In this document: piece after piece, positions 1 through 9,274 of the stretch
How positions within the stretch are numbered: position 1 is the first letter of the stretch
Layout: each line of letters begins with the position of its first letter
DNA from: Sphingomonas faeni
Lineage (GTDB): Bacteria > Pseudomonadota > Alphaproteobacteria > Sphingomonadales > Sphingomonadaceae
NCBI RefSeq assembly: GCF_023195535.1
Contig: NZ_JALPNF010000002.1
Coordinates: forward strand, 248,001-312,000
Reading direction: 5' to 3'
DNA: 64,000 bases
The notes under the pieces: generated by a model
The model's database searches: none
Seen by the model: only the letters and a program-made list of their open reading frames with translations
What the model was told of the DNA's origin: nothing
Made by a program: the position numbers and the translations under genes

Positions 1-303
1 CACGCATTGATCGACGACGAATGCGTGATGGTACTGCCCGAACATCCTTTCATCCTGACCGGCGCTCAGGCGATCGAAACGGTGGCCGATACGCCGCGGT
101 GGACGACCGTCACGTTCACCGAAAAACAGATCATGCGCCCGCAGGAGGGCCTCATCGCCATCGCCTACAAGGCCCAGGCCGAACGCGAAAACGCTGACGG
201 CTATACCGCGTATTGCACGACGACGATGCGTCGCCTGGAGCACGAGGAGTGGCGGGTGGTCCAGCACCAGCAGACCCCTGCCCTGACCACTCCAGCCGTA
301 TAA
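1..303 (+). CDS. DUF4440/SnoaL-like protein, 5' end missing
   Basis: Only the C-terminal about 100 residues are in the window and the reading frame is open to base 1, so the TTG at base 7 is probably an internal codon. The last segment (TTTMRRLEHEEWRVVQHQQTP) has the pattern of the last two beta strands of NTF2-fold DUF4440 proteins, where a Trp-x-Val-x-x-x-x-x-Thr/Ser stretch ends the sheet. Such proteins are small cytoplasmic proteins of mostly unknown substrate. Two palindromes without T tracts follow the stop. Family assignment is moderately sure; function is not known. Confidence 0.6.
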   Translation, partial: HALIDDECVMVLPEHPFILTGAQAIETVADTPRWTTVTFTEKQIMRPQEGLIAIAYKAQAERENADGYTAYCTTTMRRLEHEEWRVVQHQQTPALTTPAV

Positions 304-310
304 AAGTTGC

Positions 311-377
311 CGCCTAGTACAGGCGCTCTAAAGGCGGACCGATCACGAAGGGCACGCCCGTGTCGCCCTTCGTGATC
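311..377. repeat. two intergenic palindromes after the DUF4440-like gene
   Basis: Bases 311-325 form CGCCT-AGTAC-AGGCG. Bases 341-353 and 365-377 form a perfect 13-bp inverted repeat (GATCACGAAGGGC and its complement) around an 11-base loop. Neither is followed by a T run, so this is a stable hairpin that may end or protect the upstream transcript rather than a textbook terminator. Confidence 0.5.
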
Positions 378-455
378 ATCGCAGCGGACCGCGTCGCATG
401 CCGCTCAACGCCACTTTGGCGGCCGTCCGCGCCAATAACGAATCGAGTAGAGTGC

Positions 456-806
456 ATGCCCCACGCCAGCAATATCGTCCATTGCGACGGTCCCGATAGT
501 CCCTACGCGCTCGACACGATCCCGATCCGGCCACGGAACGGCGAGCTCGATGCCGTATGCCCCGTGTGCAGAGGGCGTGGGCAATGGAATACGGAAATCG
601 ATCTCGTCAGCTTTCGCTGCAAGCGCATTACATGCGCCGAATGCCATGGCGCAGGCTGGGTGGAGACGGGCAGCGACCCTGTCGTGCTCCCGGACATCGT
701 GATGAGCGAGGACGGCCACCCGCAATGGACTGTCCGCTACCAGGCCAGTAGTGGGAGCGACGCCATCGACCCCGCCAAACCGGGGCTCGCCGATCACGGG
801 GATTAA
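456..806 (+). CDS. small CxxCxGxG zinc-ribbon protein
   Basis: A 116-residue protein if it starts at the ATG at 456; the frame is open further upstream to 360, but that extension runs through the palindrome at 341-377 and reads as low-complexity sequence. The centre carries two spaced motifs, CPVCRGRG and CAECHGAG, which match the paired CxxCxGxG units that bind one zinc in the DnaJ cysteine-rich domain. No J domain or membrane segment is present. Stand-alone proteins of this kind are usually annotated as hypothetical; a zinc-binding or chaperone-accessory role is inference. Confidence 0.6.
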   Translation: MPHASNIVHCDGPDSPYALDTIPIRPRNGELDAVCPVCRGRGQWNTEIDLVSFRCKRITCAECHGAGWVETGSDPVVLPDIVMSEDGHPQWTVRYQASSGSDAIDPAKPGLADHGD

Positions 807-1050
807 GACGCGATACCATTACTCGGGTTCACGCAACCGTGAAGCGGGGGCGGTGACAGTCACGTTTTTTGCGTGTTGCAATGCAGCATATCATTTCTTG
901 TTTATAGAGCAGCTTCCGGGTATTCCGCTACGGATTGACTAACATTTGGTCGGGACGAAACCCGCTTTATGGTCGTCGACAGGAACCCATCTGACTCGAA
1001 ATCGTTTCGGAAGGGACAGCCGCACCGGCTGATACATGAGAGAGTGACTT

Positions 1051-1308
1051 ATGATTAAAACTTGGATTCTCGGCGTTTCGGCCGTTGCAATGACGGCTCT
1101 TCCGGTTGCAGCAAGCGCAGCGCCTGCCGCTCAGTCGCTTTCGGTTGCATCGTCGGTTCGTACCGGCACTGCCACCACGAAGTCGAGCAAGCTTGCCGGT
1201 CTTCAGGATTCGACCATCGTTCCGCTGATCATCGGCGCTGGCGTCATCGCCGGTGTTGCATATCTGATCATCGATCACGAAGACGACAACGATTCCGACA
1301 GCAACTAA
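1051..1308 (+). CDS. small exported protein with hydrophobic C-terminal half
   Basis: An 85-residue protein. It begins with a Sec-type signal peptide (MIKTWILGVSAVAMTALPVAASA, cleavage likely after the second ASA/AAP region). A Ser/Thr-rich stretch follows, then a glycine-containing membrane segment at about residues 57-75 (VPLIIGAGVIAGVAYLII), and the tail is strongly acidic (DHEDDNDSDSN). The layout predicts an inner-membrane protein with a short acidic end. It stands alone, with 240 bases upstream and a strong terminator immediately after the stop. I do not recognise a named family; similar short proteins occur as hypothetical proteins in sphingomonads. Confidence 0.75.
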   Translation: MIKTWILGVSAVAMTALPVAASAAPAAQSLSVASSVRTGTATTKSSKLAGLQDSTIVPLIIGAGVIAGVAYLIIDHEDDNDSDSN

Positions 1309-1312
1309 GAGA

Positions 1313-1340
1313 ATGGGCCGGTAATTCCGGCCCATTTTTT
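1313..1340 (+). terminator. rho-independent terminator
   Basis: A perfect 9-bp stem (ATGGGCCGG / CCGGCCCAT) with a five-base TAATT loop is followed by a T run ending at 1340. It lies 5 bases after the stop of the small exported protein. Confidence 0.92.
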
Positions 1341-1373
1341 ATCCCGGCCCGGATCGACCCCGGACCGACGATG

Positions 1374-2828
1374 CTAAGACTTCAGCGCTTCGCCGATCGC
1401 CGATACCGCACCGGATCTTTCCAGCGTCGCCAAATGTGCGATCACCGTACCGCGCAAGCTGGGATCGGGTCGGAAAGACATCAGCCCCGAAAGCGCATCG
1501 ACGCGATCCTGCGTCGTATCCGCACCACGGGCCGCGTTACAGAGCCGATCGCTGATCGGATCCTCGATCGTAAACGCCTCCCCAGAATCCGTCATACCCG
1601 ATTGCCACCGCATCCAGGCGGCAACGGCCAGCGCCAATGCGTCCGCCGGCAGCCCGGCTGCGCGACGGTCCGCGATCGGCGCCAACAGCCTCTGCGGCAA
1701 CTTCTGCGAACCATCCATCGCGATCTGGCGCGTGCGATGCTGTAGCGCGGGGTTGGCGAAGCGCGCCATCAACGCCGCCCGGTATTGCGTGATGTCGAGC
1801 GCGGCGGGGGGATCGAGCGTCGTCGCGCTCTCGTCCCACAGCGTTTCGACAAAGGCGCGTGCCTGAGGCTGCGCAACGACCTCGTGAACGAAGTCAAATC
1901 CGGCAAGTCCGCCCAGGTACGCGATCGCCGAATGCGCGCCGTTGAGCAGCCGCAGCTTCGCATCCTCCCACGGCGCCACCGCGTCGGTCAGTTGGACGCC
2001 GAACGCCGCCAGATCGGGCCGTTCGCCGGCGAAGCGATCCTCGATCACCCACTGGGTGAACGGCTCCGCCTTCACCATCGCGTGATCCTCGACCCCCAGC
2101 GTATCCGCCAGCGCGGCGATATCGGCGGGCGTGGTCGCGGGCACGATCCGGTCGACCATCGTCTGCGGGAACGTCACGGTGGCGGCGATCCAGTCGCGCA
2201 GGTTCGCATCGTGCGCCGCCGCCATCGCCAGCACCGCGTCGCGCAACAGCGTGCCGTTGTGCGGAAGATTGTCGCACGAGAGTATCGTCAGCGGACCGGT
2301 GCCCGCCGCGTGGCGGGCGGCAAGCCCGGCGACGAGGAACCCGGGTGCGGTCCGCGGCGCGTCGAGCGAGGCCAGGTCGTGCGCGACATCGGCATCGCCG
2401 GCCTGCAATTTGCCCGTCGCGCGGTCGAGCTTGTAGCCTTTTTCGGTGATCGTCAGCGTGACGATATGCGTCTCGGCCGATGCCAGCGCCGCGACGACAG
2501 CCGCCGGATCCTCGGGGGCGACCAGCACATCCATGACCGCACCGATGACTTGCAACCGCTCGCCCTCGCCGTCACGGACGACGAGCGTGTAGAGCCCGTC
2601 CTGCGGCGCCAACTGGTCGCGGACGCCCGCGGATCGCAGCGATACGCCGGTGATGCCCCAGCGAAGATCGCCCGCCGCCAGCGCCTGTTCGAACACCGCC
2701 GCCTGATGCGCGCGGTGGAATGCGCCGATGCCGAGATGCACTACACCGCGCTTAACGCGCGACCGGTCGTAGCTCGGCTGGACAACGTCGGCGGGTAATT
2801 GATCGAGCGTGGCGGTCGACAGCCTCAC
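1374..2828 (-). CDS. uxuB: D-fructuronate reductase (mannonate oxidoreductase), mannitol dehydrogenase family
   Basis: Interconverts D-fructuronate and D-mannonate with NAD(H), the second cytoplasmic step of glucuronate breakdown. The 484 residues match the usual family length. The N-terminal nucleotide-binding region has HLGIGAFHRAHQ at 31-42, and the C-terminal catalytic domain has the polyol dehydrogenase signature K-x4-N-x2-H (K291, N296, H299 in KLRLLNGAHS). It is the last gene of a minus-strand operon and its ATG overlaps the uxaC stop by four bases (ATGA), so translation is probably coupled. Position directly after uxaC supports fructuronate rather than mannitol or tagaturonate as substrate. 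Confidence 0.93.
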   Translation of the reverse strand: MRLSTATLDQLPADVVQPSYDRSRVKRGVVHLGIGAFHRAHQAAVFEQALAAGDLRWGITGVSLRSAGVRDQLAPQDGLYTLVVRDGEGERLQVIGAVMDVLVAPEDPAAVVAALASAETHIVTLTITEKGYKLDRATGKLQAGDADVAHDLASLDAPRTAPGFLVAGLAARHAAGTGPLTILSCDNLPHNGTLLRDAVLAMAAAHDANLRDWIAATVTFPQTMVDRIVPATTPADIAALADTLGVEDHAMVKAEPFTQWVIEDRFAGERPDLAAFGVQLTDAVAPWEDAKLRLLNGAHSAIAYLGGLAGFDFVHEVVAQPQARAFVETLWDESATTLDPPAALDITQYRAALMARFANPALQHRTRQIAMDGSQKLPQRLLAPIADRRAAGLPADALALAVAAWMRWQSGMTDSGEAFTIEDPISDRLCNAARGADTTQDRVDALSGLMSFRPDPSLRGTVIAHLATLERSGAVSAIGEALKS

Positions 2829-4237
2829 AGCCGGTAAGCCTGTTTGACGAGATCATAGGCAAGCGCACGGGCGACCGCGTGTGCTTCGTCCTCTTCGAGC
2901 CGGTGTTCGGCGACGAGCTTGGCGAGGAACGCGCAGTCCATCCTGCGCGCAACGTCGTGCCGCGCGGGGATCGAGAGAAAGGCGCGGGTGTCGTCGTTGA
3001 AGCCGACCGTGTTGTAGAAGCCGGCGGTCTCCGTTGCGCGTTCGCGGAAGCGGCGCATCCCCTCCGGGCTGTCATGGAACCACCAGGGCGGGCCGAGCCG
3101 GAGCGACGGGTAATGGCCGGCGAGCGGGGCGAGTTCGCGGGAGTAGGTGTCCTCGTCGAGCGTGAACAGGATCAGGGTCAGCGCAGGGTCGTTGCCGAAC
3201 CGGTCGAGCAGTGGCTTCAGCGCGCGGACGAACTCGCCGGGGAGCGGGATGTCGCCGCCCTTGTCGCGGCCGAAGCGCGCGAGCACCGAGGCGTTGTGGC
3301 TGCGCGATACGGCGGGGTGGAGTTGCATCACCATGCCGTCCTCGACCGACATCGCCGCCATCTCGGTCAGCATCTGTGCGCGGAAGAGTTCGGACTCCGC
3401 GGCGGTCGGTTGGGCCATGACGCGCGCATAGAGCGCCTCGGCTTCGGCGGGTGTCAGATCCGCGGTTGCCGCCGAGGGGTGGCCGTGATCGGTCGAGGTG
3501 GCGCCAGCTTCGCGGAAGCGCGCGCGGTGAAAGCGATGCGCGGCGAGATAGCCCGCATAGCTGCCGACATCTTCGTTCGCGGTCTCACCAAAGCGGCGTA
3601 CATTGGCGGCGAAGCCCGGCGTCTCCGGATCGACGACGGGATCGGGGCGATAGGCGGTGACGACTCGGCCGTTCCAGTCGCTCGCGCGGATCGCGGCGTG
3701 ATGCTCGAGCGGATCTAGTGGACTCTCTGTAGTCGCGATCAGTTCGATGCCGAACCGGTCGAACAGTGCGCGCGGGCGGAAGGCTGGCGTCTTCAGCGCG
3801 GCGTCGATCGTGTCGTAATACAGGTCTGCGGTCGCGGGTTCGAGGCGGACGTCGATCCCGAATGCTTCGGCAAACACCCAGTCGAGCCACATCCGCGACG
3901 GCGTGCCGCGAAACAGAGGGTAGTTCGCCGCGAAGATCTGCCAGATTTTCCGCGGATCGGTTTCGGTCGGGCTGCCATCGACCGTCGGCACGCCGAGCGC
4001 GTCGAGCGGCACGCCCTGGCTGTAGAGCATCCGGAATACATAGTGATCGGGGACGATCAGCAGCGAGGCGGGATCGCTGAACGCCTCGTTCCGCGCGAAC
4101 CATACCGGATCGGTATGGCCGTGCGGACTGACGATCGGCAGGTCCTTCACCCCCGAATGCAGCGCGCGGGCGATGTCGCGGGTACGAACGTCGCTGGGGA
4201 ACAGGCGATCGGGGTGAAGGCGTAGCGGATGGGTCAT
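2825..4237 (-). CDS. uxaC: glucuronate/galacturonate isomerase
   Basis: Isomerises D-glucuronate to D-fructuronate in the cytoplasm. The protein is 470 residues, normal for UxaC, starting [13 protein letters not shown]. Visible family features are the SPHGHTDP metal-site segment near residue 38, FAEAFGI, the LIATTESPLDPLEHH stretch in the middle and HNASVLARFG toward the C-terminal third. The frame is open upstream as far as 4783, but that part is antisense to the transporter gene, and the ATG at 4237 overlaps the exuT stop by four bases (ATGA). It also overlaps uxuB downstream in the same way, so the three genes form one tightly packed translational unit. Confidence 0.95.
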   Translation of the reverse strand: MTHPLRLHPDRLFPSDVRTRDIARALHSGVKDLPIVSPHGHTDPVWFARNEAFSDPASLLIVPDHYVFRMLYSQGVPLDALGVPTVDGSPTETDPRKIWQIFAANYPLFRGTPSRMWLDWVFAEAFGIDVRLEPATADLYYDTIDAALKTPAFRPRALFDRFGIELIATTESPLDPLEHHAAIRASDWNGRVVTAYRPDPVVDPETPGFAANVRRFGETANEDVGSYAGYLAAHRFHRARFREAGATSTDHGHPSAATADLTPAEAEALYARVMAQPTAAESELFRAQMLTEMAAMSVEDGMVMQLHPAVSRSHNASVLARFGRDKGGDIPLPGEFVRALKPLLDRFGNDPALTLILFTLDEDTYSRELAPLAGHYPSLRLGPPWWFHDSPEGMRRFRERATETAGFYNTVGFNDDTRAFLSIPARHDVARRMDCAFLAKLVAEHRLEEDEAHAVARALAYDLVKQAYRL

Positions 4238-5529
4238 GCGAGGCGTTCCGGATCGACGGGGGTATAGTGCGGGACGAGCAGGTGGATAACCAGCAACGCG
4301 ACGAAATAGGCGCACCCGGCGACCACGAAGATCGGTCCATAGCTGCCGACGCCCGCCAGGATGGTGCCCGCGAACTTGGCCATCAGCATGCCGCCGAATG
4401 CCCCCGCCAGCCCGCCGAGACCGATCACCGATCCGCCCATGCCGCGCGGAAACAGATCGCCGGGAATCGCGTACACATTGGCGGAGAAGCCCTGGTGACA
4501 GGCGCAGGCGAGGCCGATCGCCGCGACCGCCCACCAGAGTCCGGGGGCCTGCGCGGCGAAGATGATTGGCAGCGCGAACAGCGCGCACGCGAACAACGCG
4601 GTCTTTCGCGCGCGGTTCGGCGTCTGGCCGCGTGCCAGCAGCCGCGACGAGAACCAGCCGCCCGCGACCGATCCGACATCGGCCAGCACGTACACGGCGA
4701 CCAGCGGCGGCCCGAAATCGAGCATCTTCACGCCGTATTGCCGGTTGAAGAAATCGGGCAGCCAGAACAGGAACGTCCACCACACCGGATCGATCAGGAA
4801 CCTGCCGAGCATGTACGCCCAGGTCTGGCGCAGGCGCAGCAGCGTGCGCCAGCGGACCGGCTTGGCGGCGGGCACCGGATCAGCCTCGATCCAGGCCAGT
4901 TCCTCGGGCGTGACGCGCGGATGCTTGCGCGGCGTGCGGTAGAAAGCGAGCCAGGCGACCAGCCAGAGCACGGTCAGCGCGCCGGTCGCGATGAACGCCA
5001 TCCGCCAGCCGAACGTCACCGCGATCACCGGCACGATCAATGGCGTGAGGATCGCCCCGACGTTCGAGCCCGCGTTGAAGATGCCGATCGCGAGCGCACG
5101 CTCGCGTTGCGGAAACCATTCGTTCGCCGCGGCGAGTGCGGCCGGGAACGCCCCGGCCTCGCCGATCGCGAGCGGGATACGCGCGAAGATCATCATGCCC
5201 GCACTGGTGAACAGCGCATGCGCGACATGACCGATCGTCCACAGCGTCACCGCGACCGCGTATCCGATCTTCGCGCCGACCCGGTCGACGAACCGGCCGA
5301 ACAGGACATAGGCGATGCCGTATGCGGCCTGGAACGCGATCGCGAGATCGGCATAGCCCTGCTCGCTCCAATTATAGCGCGCCTGCAATTCGGGTTTCAG
5401 CACCGGCAAGACGAGCCGGTCGATATAGCTGAGCGCGACGGCGGCGAAGAGCAGCGCGCAGACGATCCACCGCACTTTCCCGCGCGGTTTCTCGGTTGCT
5501 GGAGTAGCGGCCCCGTTCACCAGTTGCAC
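4234..5529 (-). CDS. exuT: MFS hexuronate transporter (ExuT type)
   Basis: Inner-membrane permease expected to import glucuronate or aldotetraouronic-acid-derived hexuronate by proton symport. The 431 residues give about twelve hydrophobic helices. The anion:cation symporter hallmarks are present: [15 protein letters not shown] after the first helix, [14 protein letters not shown] between helices 2 and 3, and [34 protein letters not shown] in the helix 4-5 region. Its start lies inside the end of manD (overlap 5517-5529) and its stop overlaps uxaC. Neighbouring manD, uxaC and uxuB point to hexuronate as cargo; exact specificity is inferred from context. Confidence 0.88.
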   Translation of the reverse strand: MQLVNGAATPATEKPRGKVRWIVCALLFAAVALSYIDRLVLPVLKPELQARYNWSEQGYADLAIAFQAAYGIAYVLFGRFVDRVGAKIGYAVAVTLWTIGHVAHALFTSAGMMIFARIPLAIGEAGAFPAALAAANEWFPQRERALAIGIFNAGSNVGAILTPLIVPVIAVTFGWRMAFIATGALTVLWLVAWLAFYRTPRKHPRVTPEELAWIEADPVPAAKPVRWRTLLRLRQTWAYMLGRFLIDPVWWTFLFWLPDFFNRQYGVKMLDFGPPLVAVYVLADVGSVAGGWFSSRLLARGQTPNRARKTALFACALFALPIIFAAQAPGLWWAVAAIGLACACHQGFSANVYAIPGDLFPRGMGGSVIGLGGLAGAFGGMLMAKFAGTILAGVGSYGPIFVVAGCAYFVALLVIHLLVPHYTPVDPERLA

Positions 5530-6728
5530 AGCGTGCCGTCCTCGAGACGCGCAACCGGAAGATACGCGCGCTTATAGTCGTAGGTCGCGGCGAGATCCTC
5601 GTCGATGTCGATGCCGAGCCCCGGCGCCTCGCCCGGATGCATCATGCCGTCGTCGAAGCTGTAAGCATGCGGGAAGACCGCATCGGTCTCGTCGGTGTGG
5701 GGCATATGCTCCTGCACGCCGAAATTGGGCACCGACAGCCCGAAATGGAGCGCGGCGGCCATCGCCACAGGCGACAGGTCGGTCGCGCCGTGGCAGCCGG
5801 TCCGCACCTGATACAGGTCGGCGAGCGACGCGATCCGACGCAGGTGCGTGATCCCGCCGGCATGCACGACGGTCGCGCGAATATAGTCGATCAGCTGGTT
5901 CTGGATCAGGTCCTTCGCATCCCAGATCGAATTGAACACCTCGCCGACTGCGATCGGCGTCGTGGTGTGGTGGCGGATCAGCTTGAACGCCTCTTGGTTC
6001 TCGGCGGGCGTCGGATCCTCGATCCAGAAGAGGTTATACGGCTCGAGCGCCTTGCCCAGCCGCCCCGCCTCGATCGGCGTCAGCCGGTGGTGGATGTCGT
6101 GCAGCAGGTGAACGTCCCACCCCATCGCCTCGCGCGCGGCCTTGAACAGTTCGGGCACGACGCGGAGGTATTTCTCGGTCGACCAGACGCTCTCGCTCGG
6201 CAGGTCGGCATCGGCGGGCTCGTAGCGCGCGCCGTGCTTGGCGACGCCGTAGGTCGAGGCGAGCCCCGGCACGCCGCATTGCAGCCGGATCGCCTTGTAT
6301 CCCTTGGCCTGCTCAGCCTTGGCGACCGCGATCGTATCCTCGATCGTCGTGCCGTTGGCATGCGCGTAGACCATGCACGCATCGCGCGCCGCACCGCCGA
6401 GCAACTGGTACACCGGCATGCCCGCAAGCTTGCCCTTGATGTCCCACAATGCCGTGTCGACCGCGGCGATCGCCGCCATCGTCACCGGGCCGCGCCGCCA
6501 ATACGCGCCCTTGTAGAGATACTGCCAGACGTCCTCGATCCGGTGTGCGTCGCGGCCGATCAGGCACGGTACGACGTGATCGGTCAGGTAGCTTGCGACG
6601 CTGAGCTCACGGCCGTTGAGTGTGGCGTCGCCGAGCCCGGTGGTGCCGTCGTCGCATTCGATCTTCAGCGTGACGAAGTTACGCCCCGGACAGGTGACGA
6701 TGACGCGGGCGGAAACGATCTTGGGCAT
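5517..6728 (-). CDS. manD: D-mannonate dehydratase, enolase superfamily
   Basis: Dehydrates D-mannonate to 2-keto-3-deoxy-D-gluconate. The 403-residue protein is the enolase-superfamily enzyme, not the unrelated UxuA. Expected active-site residues can be placed: Mg ligands D211 (LLHDIHH), E237 (FWIEDP) and E263 (AVGEVF), with Y160 and H213, and H313 in [10 protein letters not shown]. These sit one position from the numbering known for the Novosphingobium enzyme, and the segment after residue 155 ([15 protein letters not shown]) is the loop typical of active ManD members. The gene follows the GH3 gene after ten bases and overlaps exuT, so it is in the same operon. Confidence 0.95.
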   Translation of the reverse strand: MPKIVSARVIVTCPGRNFVTLKIECDDGTTGLGDATLNGRELSVASYLTDHVVPCLIGRDAHRIEDVWQYLYKGAYWRRGPVTMAAIAAVDTALWDIKGKLAGMPVYQLLGGAARDACMVYAHANGTTIEDTIAVAKAEQAKGYKAIRLQCGVPGLASTYGVAKHGARYEPADADLPSESVWSTEKYLRVVPELFKAAREAMGWDVHLLHDIHHRLTPIEAGRLGKALEPYNLFWIEDPTPAENQEAFKLIRHHTTTPIAVGEVFNSIWDAKDLIQNQLIDYIRATVVHAGGITHLRRIASLADLYQVRTGCHGATDLSPVAMAAALHFGLSVPNFGVQEHMPHTDETDAVFPHAYSFDDGMMHPGEAPGLGIDIDEDLAATYDYKRAYLPVARLEDGTLCNW

Positions 6729-6738
6729 CGCGGATCCT

Positions 6739-9159
6739 TCAGGCGATTTCGAGGATGGCGGATTTCAGCTGTGCCGAACTCGGGCCGGCCATGATCGTGA
6801 ACAGGCCGGGCTCGACGACCTCGCGCATGTCGACGTCCCACAGCGCGAACGCGTCGGGGCCGAGCGTGAAGCGCAACGTCCGCCGCTCGCCGGGCGCAAG
6901 CGTCACACGTTCGAACCCCTTCAGCTCCATCATTGATCGCGCCACCGAAGAAACCTGGTCACGCACATACACCTGCACGACCTCGTCGCCGGCGCGTTCC
7001 CCGGTATTGGCGACGTCGACCTCGACCCCGACGCTGCCGGCGGTGCCGATCCTCGCCGCCGACAGCCGCGGCGCGCTGACCTCGAAGCGCGTGTAGCTAA
7101 GCCCGTGCCCAAACGGGAACAGCGGCGCCGTCTCCGCGAACAGATAGCCGCGCTGCGTCGACGGCTTGCGGTTGTAATAGAACGGCACCTGCCCGACTTC
7201 GCGCACGACGGTCACTGGCAGTTTTGCGCCCGGATTGATCCGCCCGAACAGCGCTTCGGCCATCGCCGTGCCGCCCTCCTGCCCCGGATACCAGCATTCG
7301 AGCACCGCGTTCGCCTTTGCGATCACGCTGGGCCAGCTCGGCGGACGGCCGTTGATCGCGGCGATCACGATCGGCTTACCCAGCGCATGCAGCGCGTCGA
7401 ACAGCGCGTTCTGCTCGCCGAGCAGGTCGAGCGTGGTGCGGTCGCCGAGGTGGTTCGCCGAGAACCCCTCGCGGCTGGTCTGCTCGGTATCGCCGATCGC
7501 CAGGATGATCGTATCGGCCCCGCGCGCGACCTCGACCGCCTCGGCGATCAGCGCGCGGTTCTTCTGCGGGTCAGCGAGCAGCACCTCGTCCTGCGATCGG
7601 TCCTCGCTCTGGGTGATGAACGCGCCCTGCGCATGGACGATGGTCGCGCCGCCGCCGACCAGCGCGCGCACGCCTTCAAGCAGCGACACCGACTGGCGCG
7701 GAGGCGCGGAATAGCCCCCGAGCCGGGCGACCGCCGCATTCGGGCCGATCACCGCGATCCTGCCGTTGGGCGCGAGCGGCAGGGTGCCGTCGTTGGTCAG
7801 CAGGCACATCGATTTGCGCGCCGCCTCCAGCGCTACGCCGCGTGCTTCTGCGTTGCCGGTCAGGCGAGCGGCTGCGCGGGCATCGACCGCCGACTCCTCG
7901 AACAACCCGGCGCGGAACTTCAGCGCGAGCATCCGCGCGCACGCCGCGTCGACCGCCGCGATCGGCACCGTCCCCGCCCGCACCTGCGCGGGCAATGTGC
8001 GGAACGCGATCCCGTCCGGCAACGCGCTGTCCACGCCCGCCTCCAGCGCCAGCCGCGCTGCGCCGGCCACGTTGGGCGCGATGTGATGGATCGTATCAAG
8101 TTCCTCGATCGCGCCGTAATCGCTGACGATCGCGCCCGAAAAGCCCCATTCGCCGCGCAGCACGTCGCCGAGCAACCAGTGGTTCGCATGGCTCGGCACG
8201 CCGTCGATCTCGTTATAGGACGGCATCACCGCGCCGATCCCGGTGCGCGTCACGACAGCGCGGAACGGCGGGAAAAAGCTCTCGCGCAGTTCGCGCTCGC
8301 CGATCGGGGCGGGGCCGATATTGTTGCCCGCCTGGGGCTGGCCGTGGCCGGTCATGTGCTTCAGCGTCGCGAAGACCTTGCCAGGGGCGAGGGTCGTGCT
8401 GTCGCCCTGCAGCCCCTCGACGGCGGCGACCCCCATCTCGCCGCACAGATACGGATCCTCGCCGAACGTCTCCTCGATCCGCCCCCAGCGCGGATCGCGC
8501 GCGATGTCGACGACTGGCGACAGCGAGAGGTGGCTGCCGTGCGCGCGCACCTCGCGACCGATGATCACCTGCGCGCGCCGCATCAGGTCGCGGTCGAACG
8601 CACCGGCCATGCCGATCGCCTGCGGGAACATCGTCGCGTCGGGCGCCATGTAGCCGTGCAGCGATTCCTCGTGGAAGATCACCGGGATGCCGAGCCGCGT
8701 GCCGCGTGCCCAGCGCTGGACCGCGTTGACGAACGCGATCGTCGAGGCCGACCCCCGCCACGCAGCGCCGGTCCCACCGGCCGTCACCGCGATCGACGGG
8801 CCGCCGCGCTTGTCGGACGGCCGCGTGATCTGGCCGAAGCCCGCCGGATACGCCGCGGTCGCCCGCGTCGGATCGAAATCGAGCCCGCCCGGAACCATCA
8901 CATCCGCCTTGGTCGCCCATAAGGAAATGGTCTGGCCAACTTTCTCCTCCAGCGTCATCCGCGCCATCAGGTCACGGACCCGGAGATCGACCGGCGCACG
9001 GGCGTCTCGGTAGACCGGCGTCGCCGCTGCGGCCTGCGCGACACCGGGAACGAGCCCCGCGATGGAGACCGAGCCGAGCAGCCCGAAAAGGTCGCGTCGC
9101 GTCGGCATCGCGGCGGGCATCACGGTCGGTACGATCCCTGCTGTCTCCGTATCGGCCAC
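6739..9159 (-). CDS. GH3 beta-glucosidase/beta-xylosidase, Tat-exported
   Basis: Hydrolyses beta-linked oligosaccharides, here probably xylo-oligosaccharides. The approximately 806-residue protein has an N-terminal twin-arginine signal ([10 protein letters not shown] followed by a hydrophobic stretch ending GVAQA), so it acts in the periplasm. The GH3 TIM-barrel domain shows [32 protein letters not shown] and the nucleophile in [10 protein letters not shown] (D349 counted from 9165). The second domain (STEGF-like SREGFSANH) and the C-terminal fibronectin-III-like domain follow. I prefer GTG at 9159: AGGAG lies six bases before it but directly against the ATG at 9165. First gene of the hexuronate operon. 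Confidence 0.88.
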   Translation of the reverse strand: MADTETAGIVPTVMPAAMPTRRDLFGLLGSVSIAGLVPGVAQAAAATPVYRDARAPVDLRVRDLMARMTLEEKVGQTISLWATKADVMVPGGLDFDPTRATAAYPAGFGQITRPSDKRGGPSIAVTAGGTGAAWRGSASTIAFVNAVQRWARGTRLGIPVIFHEESLHGYMAPDATMFPQAIGMAGAFDRDLMRRAQVIIGREVRAHGSHLSLSPVVDIARDPRWGRIEETFGEDPYLCGEMGVAAVEGLQGDSTTLAPGKVFATLKHMTGHGQPQAGNNIGPAPIGERELRESFFPPFRAVVTRTGIGAVMPSYNEIDGVPSHANHWLLGDVLRGEWGFSGAIVSDYGAIEELDTIHHIAPNVAGAARLALEAGVDSALPDGIAFRTLPAQVRAGTVPIAAVDAACARMLALKFRAGLFEESAVDARAAARLTGNAEARGVALEAARKSMCLLTNDGTLPLAPNGRIAVIGPNAAVARLGGYSAPPRQSVSLLEGVRALVGGGATIVHAQGAFITQSEDRSQDEVLLADPQKNRALIAEAVEVARGADTIILAIGDTEQTSREGFSANHLGDRTTLDLLGEQNALFDALHALGKPIVIAAINGRPPSWPSVIAKANAVLECWYPGQEGGTAMAEALFGRINPGAKLPVTVVREVGQVPFYYNRKPSTQRGYLFAETAPLFPFGHGLSYTRFEVSAPRLSAARIGTAGSVGVEVDVANTGERAGDEVVQVYVRDQVSSVARSMMELKGFERVTLAPGERRTLRFTLGPDAFALWDVDMREVVEPGLFTIMAGPSSAQLKSAILEIA

Positions 9160-9207
9160 GATCATCTCCTAATATGAAACGCGGCATTGCTGTCGAAGCC
9201 GTCGTCG

Positions 9208-9221
9208 TGATAGCGATAACA
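9208..9221. promoter_or_regulatory. LacI-type operator in the GH3/GH67 divergent region
   Basis: TGATAGCGATAACA is a near palindrome (10 of 14 positions) of the form TG-TA-CG-TA-CA that fits LacI-family binding sites. It lies about 50 bases from each divergent start, so one bound repressor could control both arms. The same pattern occurs at 12563 and 27796. Confidence 0.6.
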
Positions 9222-9274
9222 TGGCTGATCATCCGCGATCCTGTCAATGTGGCGCGGAACGGCGGGAGAGGATT

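Noticed and set aside
4238..4783. 182-codon N-terminal extension of uxaC
   Set aside because: It lies antisense-frame over the transporter gene on the same strand and has no homology-like pattern; the ATGA overlap fixes the start at 4237.
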